This document shows, piece by piece, positions 1-8,428 of a DNA stretch of 48,799 bases; position 1 is the first letter of the stretch, and each line of letters opens with the position of its first letter. The stretch spans positions 119,112-167,910 of the forward strand of contig NZ_WWGX01000075.1 in the NCBI RefSeq assembly GCF_009862265.1, given 5' to 3'. A program made the translations under genes and the position numbers. Source of the stretch: Streptomyces sp. SID8352. Its GTDB lineage: Bacteria; Actinomycetota; Actinomycetes; Streptomycetales; Streptomycetaceae. The notes beneath the pieces are model-generated. The model ran no database searches. It was not told where the DNA came from and saw only the letters and a list, made by a program, of their open reading frames with translations.

Positions 1-696
1 CCCCGCCACGCACACCGCTGCGTGGAACCCGGCGGGCATCCGGACGGAGCCGTAGCGCCAGCGGTCGGGCCGGTCCGCCAGCGAGGGCCCGAGCACGAGC
101 CGTGGGCCGCCCCCGGCCCCGGAGAACAGGACGGAGATGTCCTGCAGCGGCAGGGAGAGACCCCGCCCCCGGGCCTTCACATATGCCTCCTTGAACACCC
201 ACGCCTCCAGGAACCGGGCCTTCCACTCCCCGGCGGGCAGCCGGCGCAGTTCCTCCGTCTCGGATGCGGACATCACCCGGTGGACCAGTCCGGGCAGGGA
301 GATCCGGGCATCGTCCCGCTCGACGTCCACCCCGACCGCGCGGCCCCGGGTGACACCGAGCAGGCACATGCCGTGCGAGTGCGACAGGTTGAAGTCGAGG
401 TCGAGACCCAGCCGGTGGTGCACGGACGGCTTTCCGTACGCATTGGACTCGAACTCCCACTCCCCGGGCGCGAGATCGGCGTACCCGGACAGACAGCGGC
501 GCACCAGAGAGCGTGCCAGGACGTACTGCGCCCGGTCCCGGGCGAAGTGGAACCGTTCCGCCCGGTCGCGTTCCTCCGGTGACAGGAACCGTTCGTGCGC
601 GTCCGTTCCGGCGGGACGGCCGTCCCGCCCCGCGAGGGAGGCCGTCCACAGGTGGACGTCCGTTCCGCTCAGGACGGCGCGGGCCGGTCCGGTCAC
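1..696 (-). CDS. Sfp-type 4'-phosphopantetheinyl transferase, C-terminus cut by window edge
   Basis: The reading frame is open from a GTG at 696 to the window edge (232 codons), so about the last 10-30 residues are missing. It transfers phosphopantetheine from CoA to carrier proteins of PKS, NRPS or fatty acid systems. Seen directly: FNLSHSHG (102-109), VGVDVE (121-126, the Mg-binding Asp and Glu of the family) and W-x2-KEAYVKARG (166-175), the signature of Sfp/EntD-type PPTases. A GGAGGG ribosome site lies about 12 nt before the GTG. The frame stays open upstream, so the exact start is uncertain. The neighbouring regulator on the same strand begins at 1336. No carrier protein is encoded in this window, so its client lies elsewhere. 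Confidence 0.93.
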   Translation of the reverse strand, partial: MTGPARAVLSGTDVHLWTASLAGRDGRPAGTDAHERFLSPEERDRAERFHFARDRAQYVLARSLVRRCLSGYADLAPGEWEFESNAYGKPSVHHRLGLDLDFNLSHSHGMCLLGVTRGRAVGVDVERDDARISLPGLVHRVMSASETEELRRLPAGEWKARFLEAWVFKEAYVKARGRGLSLPLQDISVLFSGAGGGPRLVLGPSLADRPDRWRYGSVRMPAGFHAAVCVAG

Positions 697-823
697 CGTC
701 CCCCGCCGCCCTCCGGGAGGCGGACGCGGGCGGTGGCCCGTCCCGGACGCGCGGACCGGGGCCCGGCGCGGCGCCCCCGGCGGGCCGGCCGGGAGCGCCC
801 GGGCAACGAGCCGGTGGACCGGA

Positions 824-1336
824 TCAGTTCGCCGCCGCGTTGCGGTGCTCCTCGAAGACGTCGAAGACGCCCTCCAGCTTGCGGGAGATGACGCCGTACA
901 GCCGCTCCATCCGCCGCAGCCGCTCCAGCCGCTCCTCCGGCTGGTCCTTGAGGACGTCCAGGCCGTGCTGGACCGCCGCGTGGAACTCGGGTATCCGGCG
1001 GAAGGAGTGCTCCACGGCGTTGGGCCACGCGCCGTCGTTGAGGGTGAGGTGGTAGTCGTCGCCGCCGGGGATCGGCTCCCGGCTGTAGACGCCCGGCGGG
1101 GTCAGCAGGTCGGCGATCCAGTCCACCGGCTCCCGGGGGATGTCCAGCGTCCGGGCGATCTCGTCGGCGCTCTGCTTCGCCGGGTAGTTGATGATCATCC
1201 AGCCGATGACGTAGCCGCGCTCCCACTCCATTCCGTCGGTGATGTGGTAGTGCTCGGCGATCTTGTGGACGAAGGACTTCTCGGCCTCGGTGAGGGTCGA
1301 GCGCTCGGAGAGGGCACCCTCGGTCTTTTCGGTCAT
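824..1336 (-). CDS. GbsR/MarR-like winged-helix transcriptional regulator
   Basis: A 170-residue all-helical regulator of the GbsR/MarR superfamily. The central part (MEWERGYVIGWMIINYPAK, then SADEIARTLDIPREPVDWI) reads as a winged helix-turn-helix of the GbsR kind, followed by a charged C-terminal helix (LERLRRMERLYGVISRKL) likely used for dimerisation. It resembles the protein encoded at 2475-2981 in size and plan. I chose the ATG at 1336 because MTEKTEG begins a normal N-terminus; the longer reading frame to 1432 is rich in Arg and looks non-coding. Upstream there is only a weak ribosome site. The ligand and targets are unknown; the adjacent membrane protein gene (1535-2224) is a reasonable target. 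Confidence 0.85.
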   Translation of the reverse strand: MTEKTEGALSERSTLTEAEKSFVHKIAEHYHITDGMEWERGYVIGWMIINYPAKQSADEIARTLDIPREPVDWIADLLTPPGVYSREPIPGGDDYHLTLNDGAWPNAVEHSFRRIPEFHAAVQHGLDVLKDQPEERLERLRRMERLYGVISRKLEGVFDVFEEHRNAAAN

Positions 1337-1534
1337 GCGCTCAAGTATTGGCGCCCCGAATGACCGGTCAAGGTGCCCACGAGAGGTGCCCAGGGGATTC
1401 CGCAAACAGTCCCGACGATCGCTGGCGGGCATTCACCATCGCTCTGTACTGGCACTTTTCCCTCACCTTTCCCGCAGCTGACGTGCACTTCGCATTCCGC
1501 TTCATTCGCCGCTGGGATGCCGCCCAGGCAATCC

Positions 1535-2224
1535 TCACGGAGAGCTGCCCGACATTTGTCGTGCCCGTGCGCCGCGCGTCGGATCGTCGGACAGGCCGTG
1601 GTTGCGCAGTCGCAGCACCCGGTGGTTGAGCGCCATGCAGGGCTGGATCAGGCCGTCGACGAAGACCAGGAAGCACAGGGTCCCGATGCCGACCGGACCG
1701 CCGAGGAGGAACCCGGCCGCGAGCAGCACGGCCTCCACGCCCGCCTTGGCCGCCCAGAAGGGCCATCGCCACCGCAGGGTCATGGAGATGACGACGAGGT
1801 CCATGGCTCGGATGCCGATGCCGCTCATGATGATCAGCGCGCTGCCGTAGGCGCACAGCGGCACCGCGGCCACGAGGGACGGGACGTTCCCGACCGGCGA
1901 CAGGTCGGCGAGCAGCATCAGGTCGATCAGGCTTCCGCAGAGGAAGAAGGTGACGAACGGGGCCACGACCGGGCGCCGCCGGTTCCAGGCGGCCCACACG
2001 GTGATGCACACCACGGCGATCCCGGCCTGGGCGATGCCGATGGTGAGGGGGAGGTGTTCCTTGAGCCCCAGGGCGAGCACGTCCAGGGGGTCGGTGCCGA
2101 GGTCGGAGTGGATGAACAGGGTGGCTCCCGCGGCGAACACGGCGCAGCCGGCCAGATAGGCGCCCAGCCGTCCGGCCAGGCCGGCGGGGGGCAGGGGGGA
2201 GCGCGGAGCGGGCGGTCGGGGCAT
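1535..2224 (-). CDS. YczE/YyaS/YitT-family integral membrane protein
   Basis: A 229-residue membrane protein with five to six hydrophobic segments (roughly residues 20-38, 58-80, 85-105, 112-135, 155-180 and 183-200). The stretch GATLFIHSDLGTDPLDVLALGL is the hallmark N-terminus of the YczE/YyaS/YitT family, whose transport substrate is not firmly known. The start at 2224 has a GAAGGA ribosome site 5-6 nt upstream. The gene is read away from the GbsR-like regulator at 2475 and lies upstream of the one at 824-1336, so this membrane protein sits between two related regulators. A regulator-plus-efflux arrangement is likely but the substrate cannot be told from sequence. Confidence 0.85.
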   Translation of the reverse strand: MPRPPAPRSPLPPAGLAGRLGAYLAGCAVFAAGATLFIHSDLGTDPLDVLALGLKEHLPLTIGIAQAGIAVVCITVWAAWNRRRPVVAPFVTFFLCGSLIDLMLLADLSPVGNVPSLVAAVPLCAYGSALIIMSGIGIRAMDLVVISMTLRWRWPFWAAKAGVEAVLLAAGFLLGGPVGIGTLCFLVFVDGLIQPCMALNHRVLRLRNHGLSDDPTRGARARQMSGSSP

Positions 2225-2454
2225 GGGGGTCCTTCGCGTCGGGGATGACGGTCTGCTGCACTCGCTGTGACGTTACGAAGACCCGTGCAAGCCGTGTATC
2301 AGGGCAAGGCAAGGCAAAGGGCAAGAAAGCGCAGAGAATACGAAGGCCCGGCCCCGGGACGCGCAGCGTGGGCCGCCGGGCCGCCGGAGCCGGGCGGGGC
2401 GGTGCGGTGCGGCCCGGGCTCCGCGCAGGGCGATGGGACAGGGCCCTTACCAGT

Positions 2455-2472
2455 GTTCGGGGTATCCTGAAC
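2455..2472. promoter_or_regulatory. Inverted repeat overlapping the -10 region of the GbsR-like gene (candidate operator)
   Basis: GTTCGGG and CCTGAAC form a seven-base inverted repeat (one mismatch) around a 4-nt spacer. It overlaps TATCCT (2463-2468), a good -10 hexamer placed 6 nt before the ATG at 2475. This fits leaderless transcription with an autoregulatory site in the divergent intergenic region. Confidence 0.45.
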
Positions 2473-2474
2473 GA

Positions 2475-2981
2475 ATGGAACAGAGCGCACCGGGCCGGCC
2501 GCCCGCCACCGAGGAAGAGCTGGCCTTCGTGGAGGAGGCCGCGATCAGCCTTGAGCGGCAGGGGTTGTTCCGGATGGCCGGGCGGGTCCTCGCCTGGCTG
2601 CTGATCTGCGATCCGGTGGAGCAGACCGCCGGGGACCTGGTGGAGGTGCTCCGGGCCAGCAAGGGATCGGTCAGCGCGGCGACCCGCTTCCTGGTGCCCA
2701 GCGGCATGGTGGAGAAGATCTCCCGCCCCGGGGAGCGCCGGGACTACTACCGGATCAAGGAAGGTGTGTGGCCGGTCCTCGCCAAGAGCCAGGCCGAGCA
2801 CTACCAGTCCTTCGTCGACATCACGGAGCAGGGACTGCGCATCCTGCGGGACGCCCCGGCGCACCGCAAGGAGCGGCTGCGGACCATGCACGACTTCTAC
2901 GCGTGGCTGGCCAAGGAGATGCCGGTGCTCTGGAAGCGCTGGGAGGAGGAACAGGGCGCCCGCGGCACGGGCCGGTCCTGA
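2475..2981 (+). CDS. GbsR/MarR-like winged-helix transcriptional regulator
   Basis: A 168-residue GbsR-type regulator. Residues 30-95 form the winged helix (GLFRMAGRVLAWLLICDP, then DLVEVLRASKGSVSAATRFL, then the wing ending in RRDYYRIKEG). The C-terminal part (ERLRTMHDFYAWLAKEMPVLWKRW) is the dimerisation helix common to the family. I chose the ATG at 2475 rather than the one at 2433 because a -10-like TATCCT lies 6 nt before it and no ribosome site is visible, which suggests a leaderless message. It is divergent from the YczE-like membrane gene at 1535-2224 and probably controls it. GbsR-type proteins in actinobacteria commonly control adjacent export genes. Confidence 0.9.
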   Translation: MEQSAPGRPPATEEELAFVEEAAISLERQGLFRMAGRVLAWLLICDPVEQTAGDLVEVLRASKGSVSAATRFLVPSGMVEKISRPGERRDYYRIKEGVWPVLAKSQAEHYQSFVDITEQGLRILRDAPAHRKERLRTMHDFYAWLAKEMPVLWKRWEEEQGARGTGRS

Positions 2982-3212
2982 CCGGCGGGGCGGCCCCGCT
3001 CGCACGCCCGATCACGTGTCCGCCCGCGTCCCCGGGGGGGGGACTGACCCGCGGGAGCCTCCCCGCTCGGCCCGCGGCGCCGTGTGCCCCGGGGCCGGAC
3101 GCCGGGGCGGTGCGCCGGCACCGGGGCCGGGGTCGCCGTGCGCCCCCGCCGTCGGCCGGCCACGGATTTCTTGCGCGCGATCACGCCTCCCGGGCGTACG
3201 GGGTTTCCGCGT

Positions 3213-3240
3213 GTCCCGCGCCGTGGGCACGGCGCGGGAC
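3213..3240. repeat. Near-perfect palindrome, two 13-bp arms with 2-nt centre
   Basis: GTCCCGCGCCGTG and CACGGCGCGGGAC are exact inverted copies separated by GG. With almost no loop it could be a dimeric protein operator or a cruciform, or half of a bidirectional terminator. Confidence 0.7.
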
Positions 3241-3269
3241 GACCCCGCCGGGAATCACCGGGGAACGGA

Positions 3270-3301
3270 CCGATGGCGGATCTTTCTCGGTCCGCCATCG
3301 G
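3270..3301. terminator. Perfect 11-bp stem, 10-nt loop (terminator-like hairpin)
   Basis: CCGATGGCGGA (3270-3280) pairs exactly with TCCGCCATCGG (3291-3301) around the loop TCTTTCTCGG. It lies between convergent genes and could terminate either strand. No T-tract follows, as is common in streptomycetes. Confidence 0.5.
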
Positions 3302-3389
3302 AATATGAACGTCCCTCGACGAACACATGACGTTTCTCCAGTGGCCGCCCCGGCCGGCGCCACTGCGCGAACCGCTCGGTGAGGGGTGT

Positions 3390-3411
3390 GGAGAAACCGT
3401 TCTCCGAACGG
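3390..3411. repeat. Two overlapping short inverted repeats
   Basis: GGAGAA-ACCG-TTCTCC (3390-3405) and CCGTTC-TCC-GAACGG (3397-3411) are both perfect and mutually exclusive as hairpins. Their role is unknown; chance is possible in such GC-rich DNA. Confidence 0.3.
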
Positions 3412-3673
3412 ATCGGGAGAGGGGCCGCCGATTGAAGCGGAACCGGATTCGGCGGGTTCCACCGGAAAGGAAAAGACACTCCGAGCCGGGGCGCGGACAT
3501 CCTCCGCGCCCCGCCCGCGAGATGAAGGGGATTCCCCTCCGGAGGAACGGGGGCGGGGTGAGGAGATCATTCCCCTTTCACCCCGGCCGGGCCCCCGCAC
3601 GCGATGGTTCCCGGAATCGGATCACCGCACCGGATTCACCCGGGGAACGCGCGCGGTGCCGCCGGAATCCGGG

Positions 3674-4306
3674 TCAGGCCGCCCCGCTCGCCAGCAGTGC
3701 GTCGAGCCGCGCCGCCGTCGCCCCGGGATCATCCGCCGTGTGATGGATGGTGCGGATTCCGAGCCGCTCCGCCGGCGGGAGATTGCGGGCGTGGTCGTCG
3801 ACGAACACGCATTCCGGCCCGGTCAGGCCCAGTGCGTCCAGTGCCCGCCGGTAGATCGGGTCCGAGGGCTTGCGGACGCCCTCGCGCTCGGAGAGGATCA
3901 CCGCGTCGAACGCGTCCTCGCCCATGCCCAGCGCCTCGTAGGGGTTGTACGGGTCCAGGCCGAAGCTGTTCGACAGCAGCGCCACCTTGACGCCCGCGGC
4001 GCGCGCCCGGTCCGCCGCCGCCACGACGGCCCGCTCGGGGCGGAGGCGGGCGAGCGCCCGGCGCATGAGGTCGGTCGGGTCGATGCGGAGGATGCCGCCG
4101 ATCACCTCGTTCCACTCCTTCTGGGTGGCCTCGCCGACCTCGAGCCGGGCGTAGACCGCCGAGCCCTCGGGATGCTCGCCCAGGGCGTGGAAGTAGGCGC
4201 CGGGTTCAAGGCCTTCGGACCGCTCGAATGCCTGTCCGTTCAGTCGCATGCACGTGGTGAGGACCCCGCCGAAGTCGAGGATCAGGCCGCGGTAGGAGGA
4301 GAGCAA
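3674..4306 (-). CDS. HAD-superfamily hydrolase (subfamily IA, DFGGV type)
   Basis: A 210-residue haloacid-dehalogenase-fold hydrolase, probably a phosphatase. Motif I is LILDFGGVLT near residue 8-17 (nucleophilic Asp; the second Asp of the usual DxD is Gly, as in the epoxide-hydrolase N-terminal-like branch). Motif II is VALLSNSFG, motif III is the Lys in REGVRKPSDPIYRRAL, and motif IV is CVFVDDHARNL. I chose the TTG start at 4306 because an AAGGAG ribosome site lies 5-6 nt upstream; the longer frame to 4471 has Arg-rich, non-coding-like sequence. It is divergent from the XRE regulator at 4475. The substrate cannot be told. Confidence 0.88.
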   Translation of the reverse strand: MLSSYRGLILDFGGVLTTCMRLNGQAFERSEGLEPGAYFHALGEHPEGSAVYARLEVGEATQKEWNEVIGGILRIDPTDLMRRALARLRPERAVVAAADRARAAGVKVALLSNSFGLDPYNPYEALGMGEDAFDAVILSEREGVRKPSDPIYRRALDALGLTGPECVFVDDHARNLPPAERLGIRTIHHTADDPGATAARLDALLASGAA

Positions 4307-4474
4307 TGGAACTCCTTGCGAGACGCGGAACACGGGTCGGCCGCCCGCCGCCGTGGCCGGGAGACCTCGCAGCGTCCTCCGCCGGGGAAAAGGCGTTCGG
4401 CGCGGGTTCTCCGGCCCGCCGACTGCCTTACGCTGGCCCCGATTGCTTCGCTCCCACGGAGGACAGACCAAATC

Positions 4475-5701
4475 ATGTTAAGTGCACGATCTTTGTTCAG
4501 TATCGGGCAAAGAGTCAAGTACTTCCGCGAACGGCGCGGCATCTCGCAAAGGGGCCTCGGGGAGTTGATCGGCCGCTCGGAGAACTGGGTCTACAAGGTC
4601 GAGCACGAGCAGATCCCCGTCGACAAGCTTTCGCTGCTCCTGGATCTCGCGAGGGTTCTGCGCTGCACCCTGGAAAACCTCACGGGCGGATTCCTGTCCG
4701 GCGTCGGAGCGGGCCTCGACACGGAGCACGAACACGTTCCCGCGATCCGCGGCGCCCTGTCCCTGCCGTCCTCGGTCGTGCCCCCCGTCGCCGGCCCGCT
4801 CTGCGCCCGGGCATTCGAAAGGGATGTCGACGCGGCGTGGAAGATCTACGAAACCCAGTCCAAGGGCCGGTACCAGGACGTGGGCGCCCGCATTCCGCTG
4901 CTGCTGCGGCAGGGGAACGCCGTGCTGCGGGCCGCCGCCTCCGGTGCCGAGGAGCGGACGGCGCTGCGCCAACTCGTCCGCCTCTACAGCCTCATGCAGA
5001 TATGGCTGCGCCGGGTGGGGGAGCCGACCCTCGCCCGGGTCGCCGCCGACCGCGGACTGTCGCTCGCCGACAGCGCGGGCGACCCGGCCCTCATCGAGGC
5101 CGCCGCCTGGAACCTCTCCTGCGTCCTCACCTCCGTCGGCGAAGTGCGCGACAGCGTCGAGCTGGCGCGGGCGACGATCGCGGCCTGCGCCCCCGGCGAC
5201 ACATCGTCCCGGGAGCACTGGTCGGTGCACGGCGCGCTGCACCTCCAGGCCGCCGTGGCCGCGGCGCGCGCCACCAAGGGACCCGCCGCCTGGGACCTCT
5301 ACCGGGGGGCCAAGTCGGCCGCCGCGCGCGTCGGTTCGGGCCGCAACGACTGGCACACCTGCTTCGGGCCGGACAACGTGGCGATGCACGAGGTCCATCT
5401 GACCGCCGAGGAGGGCAACGCGAGCGAGGCCCTGCGGCTGGCGGACACGGTGGAGATCAACCCCCGGCTGCCGCTGGAGCGCCGTACGCGCTACCTGATC
5501 GAGGTCATGAACTGCAACCGCATCCAGCGCGACGACTACGCGACGGTGCATGTGCTGACCAAGCTGATGGACCAGTCGCCGGAAGAGATCGTTTTCTCGC
5601 CATTGGTGAGAGAGGCCGTGACCGAGCTGCTGAAGCGGGAACGGCCCCTGTTCCGCGATGCCCTGCGGACCGTGGCGGGTCACATCGGTGTCGCCGCATG
5701 A
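4475..5701 (+). CDS. XRE-family regulator with long helical C-terminal domain
   Basis: A 408-residue protein. Residues 5-65 form a Cro/CI-type helix-turn-helix (GQRVKYFRERRGISQRGLGE, recognition helix around RSENWVYKVE). The remaining about 330 residues are Ala/Leu-rich helices resembling the TPR-like sensor region of many Streptomyces XRE regulators. The ATG at 4475 has GGAGG 12 nt upstream. It is divergent from the HAD hydrolase and ends just before a strong terminator. Such regulators often control development or secondary metabolism. The ligand and targets here are unknown. Confidence 0.9.
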   Translation: MLSARSLFSIGQRVKYFRERRGISQRGLGELIGRSENWVYKVEHEQIPVDKLSLLLDLARVLRCTLENLTGGFLSGVGAGLDTEHEHVPAIRGALSLPSSVVPPVAGPLCARAFERDVDAAWKIYETQSKGRYQDVGARIPLLLRQGNAVLRAAASGAEERTALRQLVRLYSLMQIWLRRVGEPTLARVAADRGLSLADSAGDPALIEAAAWNLSCVLTSVGEVRDSVELARATIAACAPGDTSSREHWSVHGALHLQAAVAAARATKGPAAWDLYRGAKSAAARVGSGRNDWHTCFGPDNVAMHEVHLTAEEGNASEALRLADTVEINPRLPLERRTRYLIEVMNCNRIQRDDYATVHVLTKLMDQSPEEIVFSPLVREAVTELLKRERPLFRDALRTVAGHIGVAA

Positions 5702-5721
5702 TCGTTAACTGGCCATCCCCG

Positions 5722-5757
5722 CCCTGAATCCCGCTCAGCCCTGAACGGGATTCAGGG
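5722..5757 (+). terminator. Intrinsic terminator after the XRE regulator
   Basis: CCCTGAATCCCG (5722-5733) pairs perfectly with CGGGATTCAGGG (5746-5757) over a 12-nt loop, 20 bases after the XRE stop codon. Confidence 0.8.
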
Positions 5758-5791
5758 TCCGTCCCGGCGGATGACCCTAAGCTGTTGAGTC

Positions 5792-6058
5792 ATGACGAAG
5801 GGTCACCCGCCGGATGGGCCTTCCACCGCGTTCTTACCTGCCTGGCGAGTGGAGCGCGCGGAAGACTCGCCGCTCCACCACACCCAGGCCGGCCGGTTCG
5901 CCGTCCCGCTGAGCCTCATGCGCGGGACGCAGCGAGTGGAGGACCTGGCGCTGATCCTGACGGCCGATCAGATGGAGGCCCTCTACGAGGAGATCGGCAC
6001 CATCCTCCACCTGCGCGGTCCGGCCGGACTGCCCCCGGCCGCGGAGGCCGTCTCATGA
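5792..6058 (+). CDS. Small protein of unknown function
   Basis: An 88-residue reading frame with a normal, acidic composition (for example VEDLALILTADQMEALYEEI) and a clear third-position GC pattern, so it is probably real. A -10-like TAAGCT (5778-5783) lies 8 nt before the ATG and no ribosome site is seen, suggesting a leaderless message. The central part (GRFAVPLSLMRGTQRVEDLA) could form a small beta sheet followed by a helix. It follows the XRE regulator after a terminator; small partner genes near XRE regulators are common in Streptomyces, but I do not recognise this family. Confidence 0.6.
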   Translation: MTKGHPPDGPSTAFLPAWRVERAEDSPLHHTQAGRFAVPLSLMRGTQRVEDLALILTADQMEALYEEIGTILHLRGPAGLPPAAEAVS

Positions 6059-7063
6059 ACGCTCCGCGCGGCACGGCGGGCCGGTGCCCGCGTCGTGCCG
6101 CGCCCCGAGGCCCGGCGTCCCCGGTCTCCGCACGGAACGGATCCGTGACGGAGCCACCACGCATGCCCCGCCCCCCTCAGGGGCGGACCGGAGCCCGGAA
6201 GGCGCCGGAGCCAACCGCCGGACCGGCTCCCGCCCGCCGCGCCACCGCGTTCCCCCACGGGGTCACCCCCTGTCCCCGTTGAGCGCGGACCGACCGCCCC
6301 CGCCCTGTACGACCCGATGACCGCAGTGATCCCGCCACCGCCCCCCAGCGCGGAGGAGAACCGGGCTCCCGCAAGGAATAGTGCGATGCTCTCAGAAGTC
6401 CCGTCCCCACCGCCCGCCGGACCGGCCGCCGAGCCCGCCCGGAACGCGGGGCGCCTCCACCTGTGCGATCTCCGGGAAGCTCGGGGCAGGACCCGGCGGA
6501 GGACCGTCGCGGCCGGCCCCGCCCCGGTACGCGCACGCGTCCTCGGCGGTCCGGAGGTGCCCGCGTGAGGATCCGGGCCGTTCCCCCGCACTTACCGCAG
6601 GACCCCTCCCACCCGCGGACGGCGGCCACCGCCCGCCACCGCGGCCCCGCCGCCCCGCGCCACCGGCGCCTCCGCCCGTCCGCGGCGCACCGGGCCTCCG
6701 CCCCCGCCCCGGGTGACCGCCGGAGTGCTCCGGCGGCCCCGGACCAGGACGCCGACCCCTTCCCCGCCCCGCACCACGACGGCACCGGCGGTGGTCGGTG
6801 CGCCCACCGCAGGGCCACGCGGCCCCCGCGGCTTCCCCCTGCGCACCGCGCCTCCCCCCGCGCGCACACCACGACGGGCCGCCCCGGGCCCGCGCACCGG
6901 TGTGTCCGGGACGCGGTGAGCGGAGCCGGCTCCCCCGAACGGCCGGTGGCGGTGTCCGGACGATGACGCCGACCCCCGGGACGACCGTGCCCCCGACGGC
7001 GCCCCCCCGAGTGCGGTGCCCCGGACGCCCCGCACCGGTCTCCCCTTCCTGTGAGGACATGAC
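6059..7063. other. One-kilobase stretch without a convincing gene; plus strand C-rich
   Basis: The plus strand is very C-rich and G-poor between about 6300 and 7000, giving long Pro/Arg/Ala or Arg/Gly frames on both strands that look like composition artefacts. The frame 6317-6568 (83 residues, Pro-rich N-terminus) is the best candidate but has no ribosome site. The promoter of the conservon operon should lie near the right end; I cannot pick it out. Confidence 0.4.
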
Positions 7064-8428
7064 GTGTTCGATCCCTCAGTGACCGTAAGCGCGCTGCTCG
7101 GCGCCGGACTGGCCGCCGCATCGGCCGGTCTGATGGTCCAGACCCGCGCCAAACGCGGCCAGGCCGCGCAGATCGCCCTGCTCGAGAAGCAGTGCGGCTC
7201 GGCCCTGGACCACCAGCGCGCGATGGAGGAGCAGCGGGACGCGGCCGTCGACTACAACCGCGCCGTCGAGACCGAGGTCCGGCACTTCGCCGACGCCCGG
7301 ATGCCCGCGCTGATGGACACCCTCGCGCGCGGCCACCACGGCGTGCGGGTCCCCGGGCTGAGCCAGGAGCGCCTCGCCGGAGGCTCCGTCGACCTCGGCC
7401 ACCAGGCGGTGATAGGGCTGTTCCAGGAGGCCGTCACCACGGTCCGGGAACAGGTGGGGCGGACCGCCCGGTCCTCCGTGCGCGACATCATCGACGAGGC
7501 GCAGACCCAGCTCCACCGCTGTCAGATGAACGTCATCGCCGAGATGGAGCGTTACCCGGAGGGCACCGCCTACCACCAGAGCCTCATGGGCTTCGACCAT
7601 CTGGTGACCCAGGCCCTGCAGTACCTCCAGCGCACCCGCATCCTCACCGGATCGTGGCCCGGCCTCCAGCGGGCCGACTGCGAGTTCCGCGAGGTCGTCG
7701 AGTCGGCGCGCGGCCGGATCGGCGACTACCAGCGGGTCAAGTACGCCTACGACGAGGCCACCGGCAGCACCTGGCTCGAAGGACGGGTCGTCGAGCCGGT
7801 CGCCGTCGCCCTGGCGGAGCTGCTGTCCAACGCGACGTCGTACTCCGACGGCCAGGTCTTCGTGGAGGTGCAGGCCTTCCAGACCGGGTACTGCATCGTC
7901 GTCGACGACGGCGGACTCAACATGAACGCCTCGCAACGCGCCCAGGCAGCCGCCCAGTTGAACCAGCACACCGTGCTGGACGTCACCACGCTCCAGGACA
8001 CCCGGCAGCTCGGCTTCGCCGTCATCGGCCGCCTGGCCGGCGAGTACGGCTTCGCCGCCGATGTCAGCAGCACCTCCCCGTACGGCGGAGTGCGCGCCGT
8101 CCTGCGCATCCCCCGCGACCTGTTCGGACAGGGCCCCACCGAGGAGGAGGCCGCCGCCGAGCGCGCCGCCGCCGCCTCCTACGCGGCCCGCGCCGAGGCC
8201 CACCCCTACCAGGACGACGACCACGTCCAGGAACCCCCCGGCCAGGGCTCCGGCAACCAGCTTCCGCAGCGGCGCAGGCGTGCCCCCCGCCCCGCCGCCG
8301 CCCCCCGCAGCAGCGCCCCGGCTCCGGTGGACAACGCCGACGCGTTCTCGGAGAGTTTCGCCCGTCTGGCGCAGACGATCCGCGACACCGAGTCCGGACA
8401 CCCCTTCGAAGGAGACCACCGTGCCTGA
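7064..8428 (+). CDS. cvnA: Conservon sensor-like ATP-binding protein CvnA
   Basis: A 454-residue protein starting at GTG 7064. Residues 7-25 form one membrane segment, followed by a helical region. The HATPase-type domain is in the middle (AVALAELLSNATSYSDGQVF as N-box, VVDDGGLNMN as G-box, then TLQDTRQLGFAVIGRLA). The C-terminal about 90 residues are Pro/Ala/Arg-rich and disordered. CvnA proteins resemble histidine kinases but are thought to act as membrane sensors controlling the small GTPase CvnD. It begins a tightly packed six-gene operon (cvnA-B-C-D and two P450s) with overlapping stops and starts, the classic Streptomyces conservon layout. Confidence 0.95.
   Translation: MFDPSVTVSALLGAGLAAASAGLMVQTRAKRGQAAQIALLEKQCGSALDHQRAMEEQRDAAVDYNRAVETEVRHFADARMPALMDTLARGHHGVRVPGLSQERLAGGSVDLGHQAVIGLFQEAVTTVREQVGRTARSSVRDIIDEAQTQLHRCQMNVIAEMERYPEGTAYHQSLMGFDHLVTQALQYLQRTRILTGSWPGLQRADCEFREVVESARGRIGDYQRVKYAYDEATGSTWLEGRVVEPVAVALAELLSNATSYSDGQVFVEVQAFQTGYCIVVDDGGLNMNASQRAQAAAQLNQHTVLDVTTLQDTRQLGFAVIGRLAGEYGFAADVSSTSPYGGVRAVLRIPRDLFGQGPTEEEAAAERAAAASYAARAEAHPYQDDDHVQEPPGQGSGNQLPQRRRRAPRPAAAPRSSAPAPVDNADAFSESFARLAQTIRDTESGHPFEGDHRA

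Larger units (their letters stand above)
2982..3673. other. Gene-free stretch with several strong inverted repeats
   Basis: I find no convincing reading frame here. ORFs in all frames are Arg/Pro/Gly-rich and lack the third-position pattern of the neighbouring genes. The stretch holds three perfect inverted repeats, listed separately. It ends at the stop of the minus-strand HAD gene, so it is a convergent intergenic region. Confidence 0.5.

Noticed and set aside
3386..4474. A 771-codon plus frame extending the XRE regulator upstream
   Set aside because: The first 363 codons run antisense to the HAD gene and are Arg/Gly-rich; the ribosome site and helix-turn-helix begin at 4475.
6177..7152. 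Long Arg/Gly-rich minus frames and Pro/Arg-rich plus frames
   Set aside because: They follow the local C-rich composition, have no motif or ribosome site, and overlap one another.
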